DNA of 64,000 bases, from contig CAYSZB010000004.1 of NCBI GenBank assembly GCA_964435475.1, forward strand, positions 1 through 64,000, written 5' to 3'. Positions within the stretch are counted from its first letter, which is position 1, and the number at the start of each line of letters is the position of its first letter. The position numbers were made by a program, and so were the translations under genes. This document shows positions 17,909 through 26,851 of this stretch, piece after piece. Source of the DNA: CAYSZB01 sp964435475. GTDB lineage: Bacteria > Chloroflexota > Anaerolineae > Anaerolineales > Anaerolineaceae. The notes under the pieces were generated by a model. That model saw only the letters and a program-made list of their open reading frames with translations, was not told where the DNA came from and did no database searches.

Positions 17909-17954
17909 TCGGTTGATTTGATGGATTTGAAAAAATACACAATCTAGAGGTGTC

Positions 17955-20597
17955 ATGAACATTAGCAAGTTAAAAACCCTGCATATGAGCGACCCGCTCG
18001 GTATTGATGTCAACCCGTACTTCTCCTGGATCATAGAAAGTGATGCCAGGGATATTATGCAATCTGCTTACCGCATCGTGGTTGCAGAACCTAGCGGCAC
18101 GATCGCCTGGGACACGGGTAAGGTTGAAAGCGACAATTCAGCTTTCATCAGTTACGCAGGCGACCCACTTAAGAGCTGCGCCGCGTACACCTGGACAACC
18201 AGCGTGTGGGATAACCAGGGACACCAGGCGGCTGCTTCAGCGAAATTCGAAACAGCCTTCATAGTCCCCTCTGATTGGCAGGCGCAGTGGATCAAATCTC
18301 CCTTCAGAGTGAAGAAACGCCGAGCGGGTTTTGCCAAGCAGGCACCTGCCACAATGTTCCGCAAAGCCTTTAGCCTTAAGGAACAGCCTGCTCAGGCAAG
18401 ACTATATGCCACCTGCCATGGCATATACCAGGTCTCAATTAATGGTGTTCCTCCGGATGAGCGTGAATTTGCCCCGGAACACACCGTCTACCGCGATTAC
18501 CTGTGTTATCAGACCTATGACATCACCAGGTTATTGCAAAACGGTGAGAATGTACTCGGGATGCATGTGGGTGATGGCTGGTATTGTGGCCCCAATACCA
18601 AGCCGGATATGGCGGATTACGAACCAGTGCATGCCGTCCTCTTCCAGTTGGAAGTGATCTATGCGGATGGCAGCAGGGAAGTGATCAATTCTGACAGCCA
18701 TGTGAAAACCTCCCAGGGTGCGGTACTCTCTTCTGACCTTTTTGCCGGTGAACTTTTTGATGCCAACCTGCTGCAGCCTGGCTGGGATCGGCCTGGCTTT
18801 GATGACAAAGGATGGCGCAAGGGTATACCTGCCAGTTATGGGTATAAAAACCTGGTTGCGCAGTTGGGTCAGCCGGTCAGGTCAGTGGCTACTATACCGG
18901 CGATCAAGGTGACCACATCCCCCAAGGGCGAGAAGATCGTCGACTTCGGCCAGGTGCTGGCCGGCAGGGTGCGCGCCCGCATCCATGCCCCCAGGGGTAC
19001 CCGGGTTACCCTCGATCATTTTGAGACTGTCGACCAGTATGGCAATTATTTCAAGACCATCCAGGGAAATATCCCTCAAAGAGATATTTACATTTCAGAC
19101 GGCAGAGAAGTGGTTTTCGAGCCCCTCTTCACCTTCCATGGTTTCCGTTATGTGAGGGTCAGCGGGCTGGATGAGGTCAGGGCTGAAGACTTTTCCGCTA
19201 TTGCCCTGTCCACAGAAATGGAAAACCTGGGAACCTTCGAATGTTCCAATGCCGACCTGAACCGCCTCTATGAGAACACCCGCTGGTCACAGCGTTCCAA
19301 CATGCTGTCCATCCCGACCGACTGCCCCCAGCGTGAGAAAGCCGGCTGGACCGGTGACATCCAGATATATGCCACCACAGCCCTGCTCAACGAGGATGTC
19401 ACCCCCTTCCTCACCCGCTGGATGAGAAACCTGACCTGCGACCAGTATGAGAACGGCGGGGTGCCCTTTGTTGTGCCCAATGTCAGCTTGTATAAGATGC
19501 TCAGCAAGTTGACTGGCTGGCTGTTCCACAACGACGGACCGGCAGCTTCAGCCGGTTGGGGCGATGCCGCCGTGCTGGTGCCCTATTTCATGTACCAGGT
19601 CACCGGTAACACAGATATCCTGCACCAGCAGTATGACTCGATGAAGAAATGGTGCGATTATGTGATCACTACTGCCAGGTCAAAGCGCGCCAGGGGCAGC
19701 AAGCTGCCCGATGGGATCGAACAGTACCTGTGGAACACCGGTTTCCACTTTGGAGAATGGTTGATCCCCAGCCTTTCTACAAAAGGCTACGGTTCGGGTA
19801 CGTTTAGATCATTGAAAGATTCCTTGAAATATATTGCACCAATCTATGGCTATTTCTCGATGACCAGCATGGCAGAGATCGCCAGGGTGCTGGGCAATGC
19901 TGCAGATGCGCAGTATTACGGTGATATTTCTTTGAAGATCAAGGATGCCATCGGCAAAGGTGTGATTGACCAGGATGGCAACATGCCGGTCGAACTGATG
20001 GGAGCATACGTGCTGCCGCTTTACTTCGACCTGGTGCCCGAAAAATTCCGCCAGCACTTTGCTGACCGGCTGGTCAAAATGATCGAAGAGAACGGCGGTT
20101 GCCTGGACACCGGGTTCCTGGGCACGCCTTTCCTGATGGATGCTTTGTGCAAGATCGAACGCACCGACCTGGCATATGCCATCCTGTACCAGGATAAATG
20201 TCCTTCATGGTTGTATGAGGTCAAGAATGGTGCCACCAGCATCTGGGAAAGCTGGTATGCCTACAAGGAAGATGGCACACCTATCGTGATGAGCCTTAAC
20301 CATTATGCCTTTGGCTGCGTGGACGACTGGATCTTCCGATACATCAACGGCATTGATAAAACAAAGCCGGGTTTCAAACACATACTCATCCAGCCAGAAC
20401 CGGATCAGAGCCTGACCTACGCCAGGCGTACCTTCCGCAGCGAATACGGCGATATCGTCTCCGACTGGAAGGTAACAGACGGCAAATTCCAGCTGGATGT
20501 GGCGATTCCCTGTAACACGACCGCCACGGTGGTGCTGCCGGATGGCACCCACCATGAGCTTGGCAGTGGGCGTTACAACTTTTCCTGCCAGATTTGA
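17955..20597 (+). CDS. GH78 alpha-L-rhamnosidase (second copy)
   Basis: An 880-residue GH78 enzyme beginning MNISKLKTLHMSDPLG, the same opening pattern as the first copy. The probable catalytic acid is Glu461 in DCPQREKAGWTGD, one residue shorter than the DCPQRDER form in the other copy, and the base is Glu765 in GATSIWESW. A further conserved stretch is NHYAFGCVDDWIF. It ends in the usual beta-sandwich with no helical tail. No signal peptide is visible. It lies 46 bp downstream of the DeoR gene in the same transcription unit. The different acid loop and the inserted KRARGSKLPDG segment suggest it handles a different rhamnoside from the other copy. Confidence 0.94.
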   Translation: MNISKLKTLHMSDPLGIDVNPYFSWIIESDARDIMQSAYRIVVAEPSGTIAWDTGKVESDNSAFISYAGDPLKSCAAYTWTTSVWDNQGHQAAASAKFETAFIVPSDWQAQWIKSPFRVKKRRAGFAKQAPATMFRKAFSLKEQPAQARLYATCHGIYQVSINGVPPDEREFAPEHTVYRDYLCYQTYDITRLLQNGENVLGMHVGDGWYCGPNTKPDMADYEPVHAVLFQLEVIYADGSREVINSDSHVKTSQGAVLSSDLFAGELFDANLLQPGWDRPGFDDKGWRKGIPASYGYKNLVAQLGQPVRSVATIPAIKVTTSPKGEKIVDFGQVLAGRVRARIHAPRGTRVTLDHFETVDQYGNYFKTIQGNIPQRDIYISDGREVVFEPLFTFHGFRYVRVSGLDEVRAEDFSAIALSTEMENLGTFECSNADLNRLYENTRWSQRSNMLSIPTDCPQREKAGWTGDIQIYATTALLNEDVTPFLTRWMRNLTCDQYENGGVPFVVPNVSLYKMLSKLTGWLFHNDGPAASAGWGDAAVLVPYFMYQVTGNTDILHQQYDSMKKWCDYVITTARSKRARGSKLPDGIEQYLWNTGFHFGEWLIPSLSTKGYGSGTFRSLKDSLKYIAPIYGYFSMTSMAEIARVLGNAADAQYYGDISLKIKDAIGKGVIDQDGNMPVELMGAYVLPLYFDLVPEKFRQHFADRLVKMIEENGGCLDTGFLGTPFLMDALCKIERTDLAYAILYQDKCPSWLYEVKNGATSIWESWYAYKEDGTPIVMSLNHYAFGCVDDWIFRYINGIDKTKPGFKHILIQPEPDQSLTYARRTFRSEYGDIVSDWKVTDGKFQLDVAIPCNTTATVVLPDGTHHELGSGRYNFSCQI

Positions 20598-20630
20598 TCA
20601 GTATTGAGATTTCAAAAGGAGAATTATGAT

Positions 20631-21608
20631 ATGACAGACGAAATCAAGATTAGTGATAAATTTTCAGCCATTGTAAAAAATCCTTACCTGGTGGATGACA
20701 GGGACCTCATCTTGCCTTTTGCCGGTGGGCTTCTAAAGGTCTTTTTCAATGGCTTATCCCTTGAACGGCTTGGCAAAATGATCAAGACCTGGAATCCACA
20801 GAGCATAGCAAATGGGTTGAACGCTATCATTGCACACAAAAAGAGTGGAGTGCAGGTGCGCCACGATTTTTGGAATGACCAGGCGAAGACAGCTGATCCT
20901 ACCAGGAAAGGCACCGGGATGCTCTTCTTCCCGGCTGCAACCAAGGCACCATTCGTCCTGGTCTGCCCCGGGGGAGCTTATATGAGCGTTGCATCGATCG
21001 TGGAGGGATTCCCGGTGGCAGCTGCCCTGAACCGCATGGGTTACAGTGCTTTTGTGATGACCTACCGCACGGTAAAGAACAGTTTCCCAAAACCACAATA
21101 TGACCTGGCCCAGGCTGTCCATTACATCCTTGATCATGCAAATGAGCTCAATGTGGAGAGAGATGGCTATGCAGTTTGTGGATTTTCAGCCGGGGGGCAC
21201 CTGGCAGCCAGTTTTGGCAGCGATAACCTGGGTTATCTGGAATTTGACCTGCCAGCGCCCAGGTCGCTCATCCTGGCGTACCCCGTGATCAGCATGGGGA
21301 AAATGACCCATGCGATAAGCCGCAAAATGCTGCTGGGAAAATCTCCCACAGCAGAACAAATAAAAGAAACATCGGTCGAAGCGCATGTCCATGCCGGCTA
21401 TCCGCCGACCTACATCTGGCACTGCAACCATGACAATACAGTAGACTTCCAAAATAGCGTCCTGTTAAGCCAGGCATTGGAAAAAGCCAAGGTAGCTCAT
21501 TTTTTGAAAGAGGTTGATGGCACTGCCCATGGCTGGGGATTGGCAGAAGGCACTGCAGCGGATGGATGGCTGGATGAAGCTGTCAAGTTCTGGCAGGGGA
21601 TCAAATAA
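20631..21608 (+). CDS. alpha/beta hydrolase (esterase) with N-terminal helical domain
   Basis: A 325-residue hydrolase. The ATG at 20631 follows AGGAG by 9 bp. The catalytic fold starts after about 70 residues and shows LVCPGGAYMS (oxyanion hole), VCGFSAGGHLAAS with nucleophile Ser186, an acidic residue near HCNHDNTVD and the catalytic His in DGTAHGWGL. It probably removes acetyl or other acyl groups from sugars. The first 70 residues, from KNPYLVDD to about NGLNAI, look like the same helical module found at the C-terminus of three other proteins in this window. No signal peptide is visible. It lies between the second GH78 gene and a sialate-esterase-like gene. Confidence 0.83.
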   Translation: MTDEIKISDKFSAIVKNPYLVDDRDLILPFAGGLLKVFFNGLSLERLGKMIKTWNPQSIANGLNAIIAHKKSGVQVRHDFWNDQAKTADPTRKGTGMLFFPAATKAPFVLVCPGGAYMSVASIVEGFPVAAALNRMGYSAFVMTYRTVKNSFPKPQYDLAQAVHYILDHANELNVERDGYAVCGFSAGGHLAASFGSDNLGYLEFDLPAPRSLILAYPVISMGKMTHAISRKMLLGKSPTAEQIKETSVEAHVHAGYPPTYIWHCNHDNTVDFQNSVLLSQALEKAKVAHFLKEVDGTAHGWGLAEGTAADGWLDEAVKFWQGIK

Positions 21609-21627
21609 CTTAGAAGGGATTTTAAAT

Positions 21628-23175
21628 ATGAACAAAAGATCTTTTACGGTTGCCGGCATCTTTGGCGATTACATGGTTCTGCAAAGAGAAAAACCCATCA
21701 AAATATGGGGCACCAGCCGGGTGGAACAAACCATAAATGTTTTTATTAATGTAAATGAAGTGGTATCCACAAGAATCATGCCTGGTGAATGGCAAATTAC
21801 TCTGCCGGCGATGGAAGCAGCTCGGGGTCTGGAAATAAAGATCACCGGGGATGCTCAAAACGATGAATTAATATTTAAGAATGTAGCAATTGGTGAGGTC
21901 TGGATCGCCGGGGGGCAGTCCAATATGGAATTTGCCCTGGAATTTGACGCAGAAGCTAAAAAAGTGATCCCCCAGGCAAACAACCCGGATATCCGTTTTT
22001 ATGACTGCCCGAAGGTGAAATTCGAAGGCCAGGAAAACCAAGATGACTACAGCCAGGTTGGTTTTTGGCGAGGATTGACCCCACAGAACGCCCCTTTCTA
22101 CAGCGCGGTAGGGTTTTATTTTGCCAGCAAGCTGTATGAACGGTACCGGGTACCTGTTGGTATCCTTGGCTGCAACTGGGGAGGAACAACTGCAGCCACA
22201 TGGATGGATGAGCGATACCTGGTCGAAGATGATGAATTATCAGTATACTGGCAAGAATACCAAAATGGGCTCGAAAAACTTGACATTGGAAAATACATCA
22301 CAGACGAGAAGAAAGCCCGCGATGATATGAAGAGCCCAATGATGGTCTCGATTTTGCGCAAGATCCTGGAAGGAAGCCTGGGACCTGTGCTCAAAATGAT
22401 CGTACTTGCCGGGATGAGGTCCATGGCAAAAAATGCACCTGCGCTGGGTCCCTACAGTGAGAACAGACCGGGCGGTCTATATCACATGATGCTTAAAAAG
22501 ATTGCTGGTTTTACAGTGCGAGGTGTGATCTGGTACCAGGGAGAATCCGACGATCTAAAAGCTGGTATATATGCCAGGCTATTTGCAGCCATGATCCGCT
22601 GCTGGCGCGATGCATGGCAGGATGAGCTGCCCTTCCTATTTGTTCAGCTGGCACCATGGGAGCGTTGGTTGGCCTTAAATGCTCTCAACTTCCCTATCAT
22701 CCGTGAACAACAGGACCTGGTATCCAGAACAATACCCGGAGCTCATATGGTCAGCATCATGGACTATGGCGAGAGAGATGATGTCCATCCCAAGCACAAG
22801 CGCCCGGTGGGTGAGCGCCTGGCACTGCTGGCAAGGGGTAAGGTGTATGGGGAGGATATCCTGTGTGAGGCACCAGAAGCCCAGGCTGCCCGGTTTGAAA
22901 ATGGCGACCTGGTCATCCCTTTCCTTTACACTGGCAATGGGCTGTTCATCAAGGGCAAGAGCCTGGAAAGTCTGGAACTGATCGCCGATGGGAAGAAGCT
23001 CGAACCAATCAAAGTCTCGATCACGCCCTCTTCCGTCAGGGTGCAGGTCACAGGATTATCGTTCGCAAAGGAACTCGAGATTCGCTTTGCTTACCGTAAT
23101 TTTGCCGAAGTAAACCTCTATAACAGCGCTGACCTGCCCGCCAAGCCTTTCCGGCAGGTAATAGAGGTCAGATAA
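21628..23175 (+). CDS. Sialate O-acetylesterase-like SGNH hydrolase
   Basis: A 515-residue carbohydrate esterase of the SASA/SGNH type. It has the nucleophile block IAGGQSNMEF with Ser98, the motif GVIWYQGESD and a late DVHPKHKRPVGERLA stretch carrying the Asp-His pair. Despite the family name, plant-glycan loci use such enzymes to deacetylate xylan or pectin sugars. The ATG at 21628 is chosen because GAAGGGA lies 8-14 bp upstream; the frame is open further left but overlaps the previous gene. A beta-sandwich precedes the catalytic domain and another follows it. There is no signal peptide, so it should act on imported fragments, like the hydrolases around it. Confidence 0.87.
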   Translation: MNKRSFTVAGIFGDYMVLQREKPIKIWGTSRVEQTINVFINVNEVVSTRIMPGEWQITLPAMEAARGLEIKITGDAQNDELIFKNVAIGEVWIAGGQSNMEFALEFDAEAKKVIPQANNPDIRFYDCPKVKFEGQENQDDYSQVGFWRGLTPQNAPFYSAVGFYFASKLYERYRVPVGILGCNWGGTTAATWMDERYLVEDDELSVYWQEYQNGLEKLDIGKYITDEKKARDDMKSPMMVSILRKILEGSLGPVLKMIVLAGMRSMAKNAPALGPYSENRPGGLYHMMLKKIAGFTVRGVIWYQGESDDLKAGIYARLFAAMIRCWRDAWQDELPFLFVQLAPWERWLALNALNFPIIREQQDLVSRTIPGAHMVSIMDYGERDDVHPKHKRPVGERLALLARGKVYGEDILCEAPEAQAARFENGDLVIPFLYTGNGLFIKGKSLESLELIADGKKLEPIKVSITPSSVRVQVTGLSFAKELEIRFAYRNFAEVNLYNSADLPAKPFRQVIEVR

Positions 23176-23265
23176 GGATCATGGTTTATCCTGACCAGGA
23201 ATTAGATCGTTCAGTTGATGGCTGAAATTATTGAGTGATGGGACGAACTTGCTGAATTGACCACT

Positions 23266-24738
23266 ATGAAAAGTAGATCTGGAAATGATTTAGTTAGAAA
23301 CTACCTGGCACTGGACCTGGGTGCTGAAAGTGGACGGGCAATCGTAGGCTCGATCCGTGACGGCAGACTCAGCCTCACAGAAACGCATCGTTTCCTGAAC
23401 ACGCCTGTCCAGCAGCCTGACGGCGTCCACTGGGACCTGCCGCGCCAATGGCAGGATATCCAGGCGGGCATCCAGAAATCTGCCCTGCAGTACCCACTGG
23501 AGAGCCTGGGGGTGGATACCTGGGGAGTCGATTTTAGCCTGCTGGATGAGAACGAACAACCATTATTTGATCCTTTTCACTACCGCGATGCCAGGACGGA
23601 CGGCATGATGGAAGAGGTATTTAAGAAGGTCTCCCGGTCTGAGGTATTTACCCAAACGGGCATCCAGTTCATGCAGTTGAACACCCTTTACCAGCTGTAT
23701 GCCATGGTCCTTGCGGAGCACCCAGCGTTGGGAAAAGCCCGGACCTTCCTGACCATGCCGGATCTCTTCAACCACTTTTTGTGCGGCAGCAAGGTCTGTG
23801 AATTGAGCATTGCCACCACCACGCAGTGTTTCGATCCCCTGAAAGGCACCTGGGCGTTTGATCTGCTGGGTAAACTGGGTATTCCCACCCAGATCTTCCC
23901 CCGGGTTATTCAACCCGGTACCTTACTGGGTCAATTGTTGCCAAACGTATCCCGCGAGATCGGAATCACACCCATTCCGGTGGTGGCACCCGCCAGCCAT
24001 GACACTGGCTCGGCAGTAGCAGCTGTTCCAGCCGGGAATGGCTCTTTTGCCTGGCTCAGTTCCGGTACCTGGTCGATCCTGGGGGCGGAGGTTTCTCGGC
24101 CGGTTATTAATGAAAAAGCACTTGCTTTCAACTTTACAAACGAAGGTGGGGTTCCCGGTACCTGGCGACTTTCCAAGAATATTATGGGATTATGGTTGGT
24201 CCAGGAATGCAAGCGGGAGTGGGGTATGACATATCCAGAATTGACCAGTTTGGCAGCTGATGCGAAGCCATTCCTGGCGGTGATCGACCCGGATGACCTG
24301 CGCTTCCTGCACCCCGGAAATATGCCACAGAAGATCCAGCAGTACTGTGCGGAGACCAGCCAATATATACCGGGAGCGCCTGGCGAGATCGTACGGATTG
24401 TCCTGGAAAGCCTGGCATTGAAATACCGCATGGTGCTTGATCAACTTGAAGAGTTGACCGGCTCTCACCTGGACCGCATCCACATCATCGGGGGAGGCAC
24501 CCGGAACCGCCTGCTTTCGCAGTTTGCGGCGGATGCCACCGGTCGCCAGGTGATCTGTGGTCCGGTTGAGGCGACAGCAGCCGGCAATATCCTGATGCAG
24601 TCCATTGCCCTGGGCGATTTAGGTTCGCTAACTGAAGGGCGTGAAATCATTAAAGGATCGTTTGAATTGGAAACCTATGATCCTATTTATAAACCAGGCT
24701 GGGATGACGCTTATGCCCGGCTGTTGAAAGGAAAATAA
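23266..24738 (+). CDS. rhaB: Rhamnulokinase
   Basis: A 490-residue sugar kinase of the FGGY family, closest to rhamnulokinase, which phosphorylates L-rhamnulose to L-rhamnulose-1-phosphate using ATP. The N-terminal phosphate loop is LALDLGAESGRAIVG, followed by VDTWGVDFSLLD and HYRDARTDGM, which are typical of RhaB. The C-terminal ATPase part has IHIIGGGTRNRLLSQ and GPVEATAAGNIL. The ATG at 23266 is taken as start; a TTG at 23257 is also in frame, and neither has a good ribosome site. An 80-bp spacer precedes it. The aldolase and isomerase genes follow directly, completing the phosphorylated rhamnose route. Confidence 0.93.
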   Translation: MKSRSGNDLVRNYLALDLGAESGRAIVGSIRDGRLSLTETHRFLNTPVQQPDGVHWDLPRQWQDIQAGIQKSALQYPLESLGVDTWGVDFSLLDENEQPLFDPFHYRDARTDGMMEEVFKKVSRSEVFTQTGIQFMQLNTLYQLYAMVLAEHPALGKARTFLTMPDLFNHFLCGSKVCELSIATTTQCFDPLKGTWAFDLLGKLGIPTQIFPRVIQPGTLLGQLLPNVSREIGITPIPVVAPASHDTGSAVAAVPAGNGSFAWLSSGTWSILGAEVSRPVINEKALAFNFTNEGGVPGTWRLSKNIMGLWLVQECKREWGMTYPELTSLAADAKPFLAVIDPDDLRFLHPGNMPQKIQQYCAETSQYIPGAPGEIVRIVLESLALKYRMVLDQLEELTGSHLDRIHIIGGGTRNRLLSQFAADATGRQVICGPVEATAAGNILMQSIALGDLGSLTEGREIIKGSFELETYDPIYKPGWDDAYARLLKGK

Positions 24739-24740
24739 AA

Positions 24741-25562
24741 ATGCAACCAGAACCATATCCAGAACTGGATGACCTCTTGACCATGATGGGCGAGGCGGGC
24801 AGGCACCTGGCAGATATCGAATCCAGCGAAGGCGCTGCCGGAAATATCTCGGTCTGCCTGCGCTGGCCGCTCGAACTGCGCACCCGCTTTCCCCTGGTGG
24901 ACACGCTGAACCTTCCCCAAAGGGTGCCTGAACTGGCTGGGGCGACCTTCCTGGTCAGCGGTTCCGGGCGGCGCCTGCGCGAGATCATTGATGACCCGAC
25001 TGCCAACATTGCCTGTATCGTGGTCGATCCGGGTGGATCAACTGGTAGACTCTTTACATCCTACCACCGCCGCTTTGCCCAGGTGACCAGTGAGTTCAAC
25101 TCGCACCTGGCTGTGCACTACGACCAGATCTTGTCTTCAGGAACCAACTTCCATGCCGTGATCCATGCCCAGCCGGTCCACTTGACATTGCTGTCGCACA
25201 TTGCCCGCTACCAGGATGAGAGGTATCTTAACCAGCACCTCCTGCGCTGGCAGCCGGAGACGATCATCAACCTGCCGGAAGGGATCGGTTTCATTCCCTT
25301 CCGCCTGCCTGGTTCGCCTGAACTGATGGCTGCCAATGTGGCCAGCCTGAGGGAACACCGAATTGTCATCTGGTCCAAACACGGTGTCATGGCCCGCTCC
25401 GATATCTCGGTCAAGCGGGCTGCAGACCGAGTGGAATATGCTGAGACTGCAGCAAAATATGAGTACCTGAACCTGTGCATCAACGAAATGGGTGAGGGTC
25501 TCAGCCAGGCAGAAATCATTGCGATCTGCAAAAAATTCGATATCCAACAATCAATATTTTAG
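24741..25562 (+). CDS. rhaD: Rhamnulose-1-phosphate aldolase (class II)
   Basis: A 273-residue zinc-dependent class II aldolase that should split L-rhamnulose-1-phosphate into dihydroxyacetone phosphate and L-lactaldehyde. It has the family's AAGNISV motif near the start, the FLVSGSGRRLREI phosphate-binding region, HAVIHAQPVHLTLLSH with zinc-binding histidines and the SKHGVMARS histidine toward the end. Length matches E. coli RhaD. It starts 2 bp after rhaB, with AAAGGAAA inside the end of rhaB as ribosome site, so translation is coupled. The isomerase gene follows 7 bp later. The order kinase-aldolase-isomerase differs from the E. coli order rhaB-rhaA-rhaD. Confidence 0.92.
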   Translation: MQPEPYPELDDLLTMMGEAGRHLADIESSEGAAGNISVCLRWPLELRTRFPLVDTLNLPQRVPELAGATFLVSGSGRRLREIIDDPTANIACIVVDPGGSTGRLFTSYHRRFAQVTSEFNSHLAVHYDQILSSGTNFHAVIHAQPVHLTLLSHIARYQDERYLNQHLLRWQPETIINLPEGIGFIPFRLPGSPELMAANVASLREHRIVIWSKHGVMARSDISVKRAADRVEYAETAAKYEYLNLCINEMGEGLSQAEIIAICKKFDIQQSIF

Positions 25563-25569
25563 AGGACCG

Positions 25570-26832
25570 ATGAGAACGACCGATGATTTGATTAAAAATT
25601 CTTATCAACTGGCCAAGGAGCGTTATGCTGCCCTGGCTGTGGATACGGATGAGGCGCTGAGCCGCCTGGATGAGGTGTCTCTCAGCCTGCACTGCTGGCA
25701 GGGGGATGACGTGGCGGGTTTTGAGAACCGCGGCAGTGAACTTTCGGGCGGTATATCGACCACCGGCAACTACCCGGGCAAGGCGCGTAATCCCCAGGAG
25801 TTACGGGCTGACCTGGACCTGGCATACAGCCTGCTGCCGGGCAGCCACCGCCTCAGCCTGCATGCCATCTACCTGGAAAGTGATCGACCGGTGGATCGCA
25901 ACCAGATCGAGCCACAGCACTTCTCTGCCTGGGTAGATTGGGCAAGGGAAAAGGGACATGGTCTGGACTTCAACCCAACCTGTTTCTCACATCCCCTGGC
26001 GTCCTCAGGTTTTACTCTCTCCAGTGCTGATCCAACCATCCGCAACTTCTGGGTGGAACATTGCATCGCCTGCCGAAGGATCGGGGACTACTTTGGGCGT
26101 GAATTGGGCACTCCAGCTGTAACCAACATCTGGATCCCGGATGGCTATAAGGATACGCCGGTGGATCGGCAGGGACCCCGGGAGCGCTTGATCGAGTCAT
26201 TAGACCTGGTCCTGGCTGAAGAACTGACGCATAACCTGGATGCTGTAGAGCCCAAGTTATTTGGTCTTGGCCTGGAGAGCTACACGACAGGTTCGATGGA
26301 GTTCTACACAGCCTACGCCCTCAGCCGTAAACTTCTGCTGACCCTGGACAGCGGTCACTTCCATCCCACGGAAAGCATTGGCGACAAGATCTCCTCCCTG
26401 CTATTATTCTTTGACCAGTTACTGCTGCATGTCAGCCGGGGAGTGCGCTGGGATAGCGACCACGTGGTGACCTACAGCGATGAACTGCAGACCATCGCCC
26501 AGGAGATCGTACGCCATGATGCGCTGGAAAGGATACATATCGGGCTGGACTATTTTGATGCCAGCATCAACCGGGTGGCTGCCTGGGTCATCGGCTCGCG
26601 CAATACCCTCAAGGCCATCATGGCAGCCCTACTTGAACCGCTCGAGACACTTAAACACCTGGAACTGGTCGGTGATCACACACAGCGCCTTGCTTTGCTT
26701 GAAGAACTTAAGGTTCTACCTTTTGCTGCTGTCTGGGACTACTACTGCCTGACGAAAAATGTGCCAGTGGGCATTGACTACATGCAATCCATCAAGGCAT
26801 ATGAAACAGAAGTGCTGTTAAAGCGCTCATGA
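25570..26832 (+). CDS. rhaA: L-rhamnose isomerase
   Basis: A 420-residue TIM-barrel isomerase converting L-rhamnose to L-rhamnulose. RhaA hallmarks include SLHCWQGDDVAGFE, HRLSLHAIYLESD, LDFNPTCFSHPLA, WIPDGYKDTPVDR and the metal-site region LTLDSGHFHPTE. The ATG at 25570 follows GAGGACC by a few bases and lies just after the rhaD stop; the longer open frame upstream overlaps rhaD and is not used. The length of 420 is typical of the RhaA family (about 410-425). The enzyme provides the first step, so the operon holds all three enzymes of the phosphorylated pathway. Confidence 0.95.
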   Translation: MRTTDDLIKNSYQLAKERYAALAVDTDEALSRLDEVSLSLHCWQGDDVAGFENRGSELSGGISTTGNYPGKARNPQELRADLDLAYSLLPGSHRLSLHAIYLESDRPVDRNQIEPQHFSAWVDWAREKGHGLDFNPTCFSHPLASSGFTLSSADPTIRNFWVEHCIACRRIGDYFGRELGTPAVTNIWIPDGYKDTPVDRQGPRERLIESLDLVLAEELTHNLDAVEPKLFGLGLESYTTGSMEFYTAYALSRKLLLTLDSGHFHPTESIGDKISSLLLFFDQLLLHVSRGVRWDSDHVVTYSDELQTIAQEIVRHDALERIHIGLDYFDASINRVAAWVIGSRNTLKAIMAALLEPLETLKHLELVGDHTQRLALLEELKVLPFAAVWDYYCLTKNVPVGIDYMQSIKAYETEVLLKRS

Positions 26833-26851
26833 GTAAGAAACCGAGCTAAAC

